DNA of 64,000 bases from Bacillus mobilis (lineage in GTDB: Bacteria > Bacillota > Bacilli > Bacillales > Bacillaceae_G), in contig NZ_MACF01000105.1 of the NCBI RefSeq assembly GCF_001884045.1, forward strand, positions 1 to 64,000. The letters are read 5' to 3'. Every line of letters begins with the position of its first letter. Position 1 is the stretch's first letter. The translations under genes were made by a program, and so were the position numbers. Positions 17,693 through 26,161 of the stretch are shown piece by piece. Below the pieces are notes generated by a model. It was not told the origin of the DNA. It saw only the letters and a list, made by a program, of their open reading frames with translations, and did not search any database.

Positions 17693-17984
17693 CACGGTAC
17701 TTCCAAACCTTTTCATCTATCGTTACACCAGTGCTTGGACGATAATGGATTTTAATAGAAGTAATCACTTCCTCTGCTCCAGCATCCACACACGCTTGTT
17801 GTGCACGTTTAATGACATCAAGAAGTACATCTAATTCTCCTTCCAGCGTTGTTTCCATTGCCCCTACTTCATAACGAACTCCCGATTGTTGTACAACCTC
17901 AATTGCTTTATCAACAACAGAATACACATCTTTGTTCTTCGCTTGTGGTACTACTGAAAATGAAATTGTAACTTGTTGTGACAT
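17664..17984 (-). CDS. MTH1187/YqgV-family thiamine-binding protein
   Basis: A 106-residue protein with the family core SVVPQAKNKDVYSVVDKAIE, a central YEVGAMETTLEGELDVLL and the end ITSIKIHYRPS. This small ferredoxin-like fold (DUF77) binds thiamine-related ligands in several structures. It is the first gene after the TPP riboswitch, with TAAGGGGGA before the ATG, and overlaps thiX. It is probably a cytoplasmic ligand carrier or sensor for the transporter. Confidence 0.85.
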   Translation of the reverse strand: MSQQVTISFSVVPQAKNKDVYSVVDKAIEVVQQSGVRYEVGAMETTLEGELDVLLDVIKRAQQACVDAGAEEVITSIKIHYRPSTGVTIDEKVWKYRDEYAKPEAI

Positions 17985-18013
17985 AGTAAAATCCCCCTTA
18001 TAAAATAAAATGT

Positions 18014-18053
18014 TAAAACAAGAAAAGGCTTTCCTACTACGTAGGAAAGCCTT
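18014..18053 (-). terminator. Expression-platform terminator of TPP riboswitch 1
   Basis: AAGGCTTTCCTAC (18025-18037) pairs with GTAGGAAAGCCTT (18041-18053), followed on the minus strand by TTCTTGTTTT. It lies between the aptamer and the first gene. Confidence 0.88.
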
Positions 18054-18096
18054 GTATGCAAGTTATTATAGAATAACATATGCTACATCACTTTAA

Positions 18097-18185
18097 GTAA
18101 CTCCCTACGCTGGCATTATCCAGATCAGGTTGAGGGTCGATGTTTGTTTACATCCTCTCAGCCAATTGGCTCCCCGGTCCTTAAT
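18097..18185 (-). promoter_or_regulatory. TPP (THI-box) riboswitch 1
   Basis: On the minus strand the aptamer reads GGGGAGCC, CTGAGAGG, GACCCTCAACCTGATCTGG and ATAATGCCAGCGTAGGGA in the canonical order. Thiamine pyrophosphate binding should favour the terminator at 18014-18053 and shut off the uptake operon. Confidence 0.96.
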
Positions 18186-18247
18186 TCGTTTTCATTGTAG
18201 CATGATTTATTTTATTGAACAAACAAAAGCACGTATAATCATTTCAT

Positions 18248-19990
18248 TTAACTTTTGAATTCCCCTATTAACTCTTGTAACTCCTGTGAAAGCCAGCTTA
18301 AAGAGCTAGCTAATTCAGCAATATCCTGTACAGACATTTCCTGTTCTTTCATACTTTCTTCAACATTACTATTACTATTCGCATACGTATTTGCGATAAG
18401 TGATAATTCATTTATAACCCGCACAATATTTTGGCTATTTTGCAATATATCACTTGAATTGTCAGAAACAACTCTAACTTGATTTGTAACAGATTGTGCT
18501 GATTTTGAAATTCCATCAAAGAAAGCACCACTACTTTCAACAAGTTTCATTCCAGATTCTACTTCTTTTAAAACATTTTGCATTGAAACAACAGCTTCTT
18601 CCGTCCCAGCTTGTGTTTCCCCTATTAATTTTGCTATATCTTTTGCTGACGCTGCGGTCTGCTCTGCTAATTTACGCACTTCATCCGCAACAACGACAAA
18701 TCCCTCACCAGTTTTCTCAGCACATGAAGCTTCAATAGTAGTAGCATTTAGAGCTAGCGAATTCGTTTGATTTGAAATACCAGTAATTACTGTTATAATT
18801 TCACTAATTTCTTTCGATCTTGTTTCCAAAGAATAAATAATAGAAGATAAATCTTGTACTGCATTTTGTATTATGTTCATTTGATTAATCGTCTGTTCAA
18901 TAATACCATTCCCTTTTACTGAATGATGCTTTGTACCTTCAGACTCTTTCGCCATTTGTTTTGCAGTATTAGTTATCTCTTCCATCCTATCTTCCATTTC
19001 ATATATAATCTCTAAATACTTTGGTACTGCAGTTTCTTGTAATTGAATACCAGCCCTTAACTCAACTATAGAACTTACGATTCCTTGGACTGCCATGCTA
19101 TTCTCTTTCGTACTCACTGACAATTCTTGTGAAGATGAGGAAACCTGTTCTGCTGTCTGCTTCACTTTATCTATAATCCCTTTAAACTTCTCGATGGTAT
19201 TATTAAAATACGCATTAATAATACCAATATCATCTGGTCTTTCCTCTAATTTAATACTTAAGTCACCTTCACCGACTTTGCGCAATCCTTCACGTAAATC
19301 CCGCAATGGAGCAAGTGCGTTACGTACGATTAGAAATTGAATAACCGTTGCAATTAAAACAGAAATACAAATAAACAGTAAACCTTGTATAATGAACTTT
19401 TCTTTTGTCATAGGAACAATAGAAGCATCTACATCGGCTGCAACGATTGCCACAATATTATCTTTCTCATCTTTAATTGGCTCTAATATCGTTACCCATG
19501 ATCCCAATGCGTCTTCATATACTACTGTCATGTTTGCTTTTTTTGTGCTCATTACTTTATCATATGCTTCCATCCAAAGATCTGGTTGTTTATAATATTC
19601 CCCCGGTCTTACTTCTACAACATTTGCTAAACCTGTGGACAAATCAATGATTTGTAGCTCACCTTTTTCATTTTTTTTCGCTCCAACAATATACGTTTGT
19701 CCAACACTGTTCAATTCTTCCGTTGATTCATCTAATTTCTCTGTTAACTTCTCTCTTTTTTCTCTTTCTGCGGTTGGATTTTTTGCAACATCTCTTAATA
19801 TTTCTGCGTCTAATTTATGTAATACCGTATCTCCTGTTTCAAAAGAATGCCTTTCAAATATAGACATCATGCTATTTTGAAACATGTTAAAACTTAACGC
19901 TCCCATAGTACCAACAAGCGTCAAAATAACTGATACAGTTAGCAATACATTTTTTTGAAGAAATGATAGCTTGTGCCAATATTTTTTCAT
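18248..19990 (-). CDS. Methyl-accepting chemotaxis protein with altered signalling tip
   Basis: A 580-residue receptor: TM1 about 11-33, an extracytoplasmic Cache-like sensor (about 35-200), TM2 about 203-223, HAMP, then a long coiled coil with the MCP hairpin. The tip is abnormal: LALNATTIEASCAEKTGEGF has one extra residue (tandem ACT codons, 18737-18742) and Cys (18722-18724) in place of the Arg of the usual [19 protein letters not shown]. The other two receptors here have the normal tip, so CheA coupling may be lost or changed. ATG at 19990 is preferred (GAAAGG eight bases before); upstream GTG/ATG codons are too close to the site. A c-di-GMP-I riboswitch precedes the gene. Confidence 0.9.
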   Translation of the reverse strand: MKKYWHKLSFLQKNVLLTVSVILTLVGTMGALSFNMFQNSMMSIFERHSFETGDTVLHKLDAEILRDVAKNPTAEREKREKLTEKLDESTEELNSVGQTYIVGAKKNEKGELQIIDLSTGLANVVEVRPGEYYKQPDLWMEAYDKVMSTKKANMTVVYEDALGSWVTILEPIKDEKDNIVAIVAADVDASIVPMTKEKFIIQGLLFICISVLIATVIQFLIVRNALAPLRDLREGLRKVGEGDLSIKLEERPDDIGIINAYFNNTIEKFKGIIDKVKQTAEQVSSSSQELSVSTKENSMAVQGIVSSIVELRAGIQLQETAVPKYLEIIYEMEDRMEEITNTAKQMAKESEGTKHHSVKGNGIIEQTINQMNIIQNAVQDLSSIIYSLETRSKEISEIITVITGISNQTNSLALNATTIEASCAEKTGEGFVVVADEVRKLAEQTAASAKDIAKLIGETQAGTEEAVVSMQNVLKEVESGMKLVESSGAFFDGISKSAQSVTNQVRVVSDNSSDILQNSQNIVRVINELSLIANTYANSNSNVEESMKEQEMSVQDIAELASSLSWLSQELQELIGEFKS

Positions 19991-20085
19991 TAACATCACC
20001 TTTCTTAATTAACTTACTATAAAGTAACGCTATTAAAATATACACCTTATTAATAAATGATAATTATCCTCATTTGTTTACACAC

Positions 20086-20116
20086 AAAAAAAAGACCAAT
20101 GAAAAGAGCATTGGTC
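20086..20116 (-). terminator. Terminator of the c-di-GMP riboswitch
   Basis: GACCAATG (20094-20101) and CATTGGTC (20109-20116) form the stem, followed on the minus strand by eight T. Minus-strand TTGGTCTTGACCAA next to it offers an alternative hairpin that would free the terminator arm. Confidence 0.88.
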
Positions 20117-20124
20117 AAGACCAA

Positions 20125-20240
20125 CCCTATCCGTCCGGTAACTGGCTAGCATAGCCTTACGGCCTTAGCTCCTGTAGTTTTGCGTCCTAATGTTTCCATT
20201 AGTTTGCCTTTCTCGCTGAACGAGTTGAACGATATGGGAG
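20125..20240 (-). promoter_or_regulatory. c-di-GMP-I (GEMM) riboswitch upstream of the chemoreceptor
   Basis: The minus strand has the GEMM-I landmarks in order: GGCAAAC, a GAAA tetraloop between TAATG and CATTA, GGACGCAAAAC, AGGAGCTAAGGCC (tetraloop receptor side), GCTAGCCAGTTACCG. The only gene downstream is the chemoreceptor 93 bases beyond the terminator. Whether ligand turns it on or off cannot be fixed by eye. Confidence 0.88.
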
Positions 20241-20379
20241 TTCTATGAGAATTAAAGTATTCTCTATCAAAGATTACAACATAAAAATTAAAATGTCTAC
20301 CTATTTAGAGATGCAAATGTAAAGTTTCAACGTATTATTTTTTCGAAATAATTTAACAAAGTTCGTGAATGTTACAATT

Positions 20380-20415
20380 CTTGTGTTATATAATAAAAAA
20401 TGTATATAACACAAG
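20380..20415. promoter_or_regulatory. 13-bp inverted repeat over the dcu promoter
   Basis: CTTGTGTTATATA (20380-20392) and TATATAACACAAG (20403-20415) are perfect inverted arms around a 10-base spacer. A -10-like TATAAT (20389-20394) lies inside, so a bound regulator would overlap the promoter. The regulator is unknown. Confidence 0.6.
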
Positions 20416-20501
20416 GATTGTTTTGAGTATTTAATTTAATTTTCATTCAAATTAAATTATTTAAATATATCTTAACTAATGAATTTCGGAGGTAGTTTAT
20501 T

Positions 20502-21815
20502 ATGTTTTGGCTACAATTTCTTACGTTACTACTCTGCATTTTTATTGGCGCACGCCTAGGCGGAGTTGGTCTAGGAGTAATGGGTGGCGTTGGTATGGCA
20601 ATACTTGTTTTCGTCTTCCACTTACAACCTACAGCTCCTCCTATTGATGTAATGCTTATGATTTTAGCAGTAATTACAGCTGCCGGTGCACTGCAAGCCG
20701 CTGGAGGAATGGACTACCTTGTTCATCTGGCTGAAAAAGCATTACGAAAAAATCCAAAGCGCATTACATTCTTTGCTCCAATTGTTACTTATTTATTTAC
20801 ACTGTGCGCAGGAACTGGTCACGTTGCTTATTCTGTACTTCCTGTTATCGCAGAAGTCTCTCGCGAATCTGGGATTAGACCGGAACGACCAATGTCAATT
20901 GCCGTAATCGCTTCCCAACAAGCAATTACAGCTAGCCCTATATCAGCTGCAACAGTTGCTCTTTTAGCAATGTTAGCTGACTATAAAATCACTTTATTAG
21001 ATATTTTAAAAGTAAGTATTCCTTCTACCTTCATCGCTTGTATGGTAGCTGCATTTGTTGCTAGCAAAATGGGGAAAGAATTAAATGAAGACCCTGAATA
21101 CTTGAAACGATTAAAAGAAGGAATGATTCCTAAAATTGAAGAGAAGAAAGAATTTGTTGGTTTAAAAGGTGCTAAACTATCCGTTATCCTTTTCTTAGTA
21201 GGAACTTTCCTTGTCGTACTTCTCGGTTCATTTGAAGCACTTCGTCCAGGATGGATGGTCGACGGGAAGTTAGCTCGTCTTTCCATGCCAAACACAATTG
21301 AAATGGTTATGTTAACTATCGCAGCTCTTATTATTATTTTCTGCAAACCAAATGTAGAAAGCATCGTGTCTGGTAACGTCTTTAAAGCGGGGGCAACAGC
21401 AGTTGTTGCTATTTTCGGTATCGCTTGGATGGGAGATACTTTCTTTAACGGAAACTTAAATATGATTCAAGGATCAATTCAGCACCTAGTAACAAGTGCA
21501 CCATGGCTATTTGCCATCGCATTATTCATTCTATCTATTTTACTATATAGCCAAGCCGCAACAGTACGTGCTTTAATGCCTCTTGGATTATCACTCGGTA
21601 TTCCACCAGCACTACTAATCGCGATGTTCCCTGCAGTAAATGGATATTTCTTCATTCCAAACTATGGAACAATCGTTGCTGCCATTAACTTTGATCGCAC
21701 TGGTACAACTGGCATTGGTAAATATGTTTTAAATCATAGCTTTATGATTCCAGGCCTAATCGCAACATTCACTTCTATCGGAATTGGAATGCTCTTAATT
21801 TCAATTATGTTTTAA
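20502..21815 (+). CDS. Anaerobic C4-dicarboxylate transporter, DcuA/DcuB family
   Basis: A 437-residue polytopic protein of the Dcu family: start GARLGGVGLGVMGGVGMAIL, core CAGTGHVAYSVLPVIAEVS and SQQAITASPISAATVALLA, end NYGTIVAAINFDRTGTTGIG. Family members exchange fumarate, malate, aspartate and succinate during anaerobic growth. TTCGGAGGTAG precedes the ATG. It is monocistronic, with an inverted repeat over its promoter and a terminator after it. Confidence 0.92.
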   Translation: MFWLQFLTLLLCIFIGARLGGVGLGVMGGVGMAILVFVFHLQPTAPPIDVMLMILAVITAAGALQAAGGMDYLVHLAEKALRKNPKRITFFAPIVTYLFTLCAGTGHVAYSVLPVIAEVSRESGIRPERPMSIAVIASQQAITASPISAATVALLAMLADYKITLLDILKVSIPSTFIACMVAAFVASKMGKELNEDPEYLKRLKEGMIPKIEEKKEFVGLKGAKLSVILFLVGTFLVVLLGSFEALRPGWMVDGKLARLSMPNTIEMVMLTIAALIIIFCKPNVESIVSGNVFKAGATAVVAIFGIAWMGDTFFNGNLNMIQGSIQHLVTSAPWLFAIALFILSILLYSQAATVRALMPLGLSLGIPPALLIAMFPAVNGYFFIPNYGTIVAAINFDRTGTTGIGKYVLNHSFMIPGLIATFTSIGIGMLLISIMF

Positions 21816-21817
21816 AG

Positions 21818-21859
21818 AAAAAGCACAAACCTACAGTTTTAAAGGGTTTGTGCTTTTTT
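21818..21859 (+). terminator. Terminator of the dcu gene
   Basis: AAAAAGCACAAACC and GGTTTGTGCTTTTT arms surround TACAGTTTTAAAG and are followed by a T run. Confidence 0.88.
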
Positions 21860-21877
21860 AATCAAACGTTTGTTTAA
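21860..21877. promoter_or_regulatory. 18-bp operator-like element, copy 3
   Basis: AATCAAACGTTTGTTTAA, identical to the copies at 8587 and 8632. Here it lies between two terminators with no gene start beside it. Confidence 0.5.
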
Positions 21878-21955
21878 ATAAACGAAACAACTCATTTTGC
21901 AACGCTACAAACCTATTCCGTTTCAAATAATCCCCCCTATTTCTAATTATCAATA

Positions 21956-21997
21956 CCCAAAAAGCTATGTAGCATTTTAATACTACATAGCTTTTTT
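21956..21997 (-). terminator. Terminator of the thiM-thiE operon
   Basis: AAAAAGCTATGTAGTATT can pair with its complement across 21959-21996, with T runs on the minus strand just after the thiE stop. Confidence 0.85.
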
Positions 21998-22657
<660 letters not shown>

Positions 22658-22674
22658 CTAATTCCCCCTCCTTA

Positions 22675-23481
22675 CTATATAAGCTCAATCTTCCCATACT
22701 TCTCAATATCATCTGAAGTTATATTCGCTAACTGATTTAAAAATTCAATTTGGAAACTACCAGGTCCCTGCTCCACCGTCTTAGCAGCTGCCAGTTCCGC
22801 AGCTACACCATAAAACGTTAATGCAGCTACTGCTGCCTTTACATAATCCTTTTCTACTGCTACAAATGCTCCTATTACAGAAGTTAGTAAACAACCAGTT
22901 CCCGTAACTTTCGTTAAAATAGAGTGACCATTTCGAATAAGAATCGTTCGCTCTCCATCTGTAACAACATCTTCTTTTCCAGTAATCACCGCAACTGTAT
23001 TTAATTCATCAGCTGCCTGCCTTGCGATACTTACGATATTTCCATTTCCAGCACCGGCGTCTACTCCTTTAATTTCCCATCTCTCATTAATAACGTTCGC
23101 TATTTCAGCTGCATTTCCGCGGATAATCGCTAAATCAATTTCAGCTGGAATATGTCTTGCAACTTCTGTTCGATACGATGTTGCTCCTGCACCAACTGGA
23201 TCAAACAATACTGGTACATGATTCACATTTGCTGATTTACCCGCAAGTAACATCGCTTCTACTTCTTCAGGACGAAGTGTCCCCATATTTAATACTAACG
23301 CTCCAGCAATGCTAGCCATTTCTGCTACTTCTTCTTTTGCATACGCCATTACAGGCGATGCCCCTAACGCTAACAAACCGTTAGCTGTAAAATTTGTTAC
23401 AACAACATTTGTAATATTATGAACGAGCGGATTAGATTCTCTCACCAAATCCACTACTTTACTAATTTCTTTCATATTCAT
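22675..23481 (-). CDS. thiM: Hydroxyethylthiazole kinase
   Basis: Phosphorylates 4-methyl-5-(2-hydroxyethyl)thiazole for thiamine salvage. The ribokinase-like fold shows [44 protein letters not shown] and the catalytic [13 protein letters not shown] at 23481 (MNMKEISK) gives the usual 268 residues, with AGGGG upstream; an ATG three codons earlier is also possible. First gene of the operon behind TPP riboswitch 2. Confidence 0.95.
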   Translation of the reverse strand: MNMKEISKVVDLVRESNPLVHNITNVVVTNFTANGLLALGASPVMAYAKEEVAEMASIAGALVLNMGTLRPEEVEAMLLAGKSANVNHVPVLFDPVGAGATSYRTEVARHIPAEIDLAIIRGNAAEIANVINERWEIKGVDAGAGNGNIVSIARQAADELNTVAVITGKEDVVTDGERTILIRNGHSILTKVTGTGCLLTSVIGAFVAVEKDYVKAAVAALTFYGVAAELAAAKTVEQGPGSFQIEFLNQLANITSDDIEKYGKIELI

Positions 23482-23515
23482 CCTTCTCATCCCCTAACTA
23501 TAGTGATGGGAGATA

Positions 23516-23549
23516 CACAAAAAGACACTTTGCGCGTACGCAAAGTGCC
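23516..23549 (-). terminator. Expression-platform terminator of TPP riboswitch 2
   Basis: CACTTTGCG and CGCAAAGTG arms (23526-23547) are followed on the minus strand by TCTTTTTG. Confidence 0.88.
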
Positions 23550-23566
23550 TGAACATGTGCTTTTAC

Positions 23567-23656
23567 ACTCTCCCTACGCTGGCATTATCCAACAGGTTCA
23601 AATGGTCAATGACGGATTAGTCATACTCTCAGTTTGCATCCACAAACTCCCATGTG
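23567..23656 (-). promoter_or_regulatory. TPP (THI-box) riboswitch 2
   Basis: The minus strand has ATGGGAGTTTG, CTGAGAGTATG, GACCATTTGAACCTGTTGG and ATAATGCCAGCGTAGGGAG. It controls thiM-thiE by transcription termination. Confidence 0.95.
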
Positions 23657-23930
23657 TTTTGTATTCTTCTACTTCAAAGTCTACTCTTATTCTACTAAAA
23701 TAACAAGTTCTTTACTTTTCTATTTCATATAGAAGCAATAATAAAACAACACGCATAATAAATATCTATTTCTCATAGTCTCATCATGGTGCATATTATG
23801 TTCTATCGCCATCATTCACCTTCAAATGGATGTTATCCCACTAAAAAACGTTCAAATCTGGAGCGAAACTGAATCTCAAGAAGATGTATGCTATAGTTAA
23901 CGTATGGAAATTTGAAAGGATGTTTTAAAT

Positions 23931-26120
23931 ATGTCAAAAAGCGTTATAATCGCTGAAAAGCCTTCCGTTGCACGTGATATTGCGCGTGTACTTAAGTGCG
24001 ATAAAAAAGGAAATGGCTACCTTGAAGGTAGTAAATATATTGTAACTTGGGCTTTAGGTCATCTTGTTACATTAGCAGATCCAGAAAGCTACGATGTGAA
24101 ATATAAAAAGTGGAATTTAGAAGATTTACCGATGCTACCTGAGCGTTTGAAATTAACAGTTATTAAACAAACTGGGAAACAATTTAACGCTGTAAAAAGT
24201 CAGCTACTTAGAAAAGATGTAAATGACATTATTGTAGCGACAGATGCTGGACGTGAAGGAGAATTAGTCGCTCGCTGGATTATTGATAAAGTTCGAGTTA
24301 ACAAACCGATCAAACGTCTATGGATTTCATCTGTTACTGATAAAGCGATTAAAGATGGATTCGCTAATTTAAAACCGGGTAAAGCATATGACAATTTATA
24401 CGCTTCAGCAGTTGCACGTTCAGAAGCTGACTGGTATATCGGTCTTAACGCGACTCGCGCTTTAACGACTCGCTTTAATGCCCAGCTGAATTGCGGCCGT
24501 GTGCAAACACCTACTGTCGCTATGATTGCTAATCGTGAAGATGAAATAAAGAACTTCAAAGCTCAAACTTACTACGGCATCGAAGCACAAACGACGAATC
24601 AGTTAAAGCTGACTTGGCAAGATGCTAACGGTAATAGCCGCAGTTTTAATAAAGAAAAAATTGATGGCATTGTAAAAGTTTTAGATAAGCATAATGCTAC
24701 TGTTGTGGAAATTGATAAAAAACAGAAGAAGTCATTCTCTCCTGGTCTTTACGATTTAACTGAATTACAACGTGATGCAAATAAAAAGTTTGGTTACTCG
24801 GCAAAAGAAACATTAAACATTATGCAGAAATTGTATGAGCAACATAAGGTGCTAACGTACCCTCGTACAGATTCACGCTACATTTCATCAGATATCGTTG
24901 GAACACTTCCAGAGCGTCTAAAAGCGTGCGGAGTTGGAGAGTACCGTCCTTTAGCATATAAAGTATTACAAAAGCCTATCAAGTCTAATAAGTCATTTGT
25001 TGATGATAGTAAAGTAAGTGATCATCACGCAATTATTCCGACAGAAGGATACGTTAACTTCTCGGCCTTCACAGATAAAGAACGTAAAATTTATGATTTA
25101 GTTGTAAAACGTTTCTTAGCTGTTTTATTCCCGGCCTTTGAATACGAGCAACTAACGTTACGCACAAAAGTTGGTAATGAAACGTTCATTGCACGCGGAA
25201 AAACTATTCTGCATGCCGGTTGGAAAGAAGTATATGAAAATCGCTTTGAAGATGATGATGTAACAGATGACGTAAAAGAACAACTTCTACCTCACATTGA
25301 AAAAGGCGATACATTAACTGTAAAGTTAATTATGCAAACATCAGGTCAAACAAAAGCACCTGCACGATTTAACGAAGCGACTTTACTTTCAGCAATGGAG
25401 AATCCTACAAAATATATGGATACGCAAAATAAACAACTTGCTGATACACTAAAATCAACTGGTGGATTAGGTACTGTAGCAACGCGTGCTGATATTATTG
25501 ACAAGCTATTCAATTCATTCTTAATTGAAAAACGTGGTAAAGATATTCACATTACTTCAAAAGGCCGTCAGTTACTTGATTTAGTGCCAGAAGAGTTAAA
25601 ATCACCTACACTAACTGGTGAGTGGGAACAAAAGCTCGAGGCAATTGCAAAGGGTAAACTGAAAAAAGAAGTATTCATTTCAGAAATGAAGAACTATACG
25701 AAGGAAATTGTTTCTGAAATTAAATCGAGTGATAAAAAATATAAACATGACAACATTTCCACGAAGTCTTGTCCAGACTGTGGCAAACCAATGCTAGAGG
25801 TAAACGGCAAAAAAGGAAAGATGCTTGTATGCCAAGACCGTGAATGTGGTCATCGTAAAAATGTATCTCGTACAACAAACGCTCGTTGTCCGCAATGTAA
25901 GAAAAAGTTAGAATTACGTGGTGAAGGTGCGGGACAAATCTTTGCATGTAAATGTGGCTATCGCGAGAAATTATCCACATTCCAAGAAAGACGTAAAAAA
26001 GAATCTGGAAACAAAGCTGATAAGCGCGATGTTCAAAAATATATGAAACAACAGAATAAAGAAGAAGAACCATTAAATAATCCGTTCGCAGAAGCTTTAA
26101 AGAAATTAAAATTCGATTAA
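23931..26120 (+). CDS. topB: DNA topoisomerase III
   Basis: A type IA topoisomerase of 729 residues. The Toprim domain has IIAEKPSVARDIA and ATDAGREGELVARW; the active-site tyrosine is in LTYPRTDSRYI (about Tyr310). The C-terminus has two cysteine-rich zinc ribbons, CPDCGKPM...CQDRECGH and CPQCKKKL...CKCGY. It relaxes or decatenates DNA during replication and recombination. GAAAGGATG precedes the ATG. The 23700-23930 gap upstream holds only a plausible promoter (TATAGT near 23893). Confidence 0.95.
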   Translation: MSKSVIIAEKPSVARDIARVLKCDKKGNGYLEGSKYIVTWALGHLVTLADPESYDVKYKKWNLEDLPMLPERLKLTVIKQTGKQFNAVKSQLLRKDVNDIIVATDAGREGELVARWIIDKVRVNKPIKRLWISSVTDKAIKDGFANLKPGKAYDNLYASAVARSEADWYIGLNATRALTTRFNAQLNCGRVQTPTVAMIANREDEIKNFKAQTYYGIEAQTTNQLKLTWQDANGNSRSFNKEKIDGIVKVLDKHNATVVEIDKKQKKSFSPGLYDLTELQRDANKKFGYSAKETLNIMQKLYEQHKVLTYPRTDSRYISSDIVGTLPERLKACGVGEYRPLAYKVLQKPIKSNKSFVDDSKVSDHHAIIPTEGYVNFSAFTDKERKIYDLVVKRFLAVLFPAFEYEQLTLRTKVGNETFIARGKTILHAGWKEVYENRFEDDDVTDDVKEQLLPHIEKGDTLTVKLIMQTSGQTKAPARFNEATLLSAMENPTKYMDTQNKQLADTLKSTGGLGTVATRADIIDKLFNSFLIEKRGKDIHITSKGRQLLDLVPEELKSPTLTGEWEQKLEAIAKGKLKKEVFISEMKNYTKEIVSEIKSSDKKYKHDNISTKSCPDCGKPMLEVNGKKGKMLVCQDRECGHRKNVSRTTNARCPQCKKKLELRGEGAGQIFACKCGYREKLSTFQERRKKESGNKADKRDVQKYMKQQNKEEEPLNNPFAEALKKLKFD

Positions 26121-26121
26121 A

Positions 26122-26160
26122 TAAAAAGGTTCCTACCTCTATCGGTAGGAACCTTTTATT
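26122..26160. terminator. Bidirectional terminator between topB and yhgE
   Basis: AAAAAGGTTCCTACC and GGTAGGAACCTTTT arms surround TCTAT between converging genes. Confidence 0.9.
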
Positions 26161-26161
26161 A

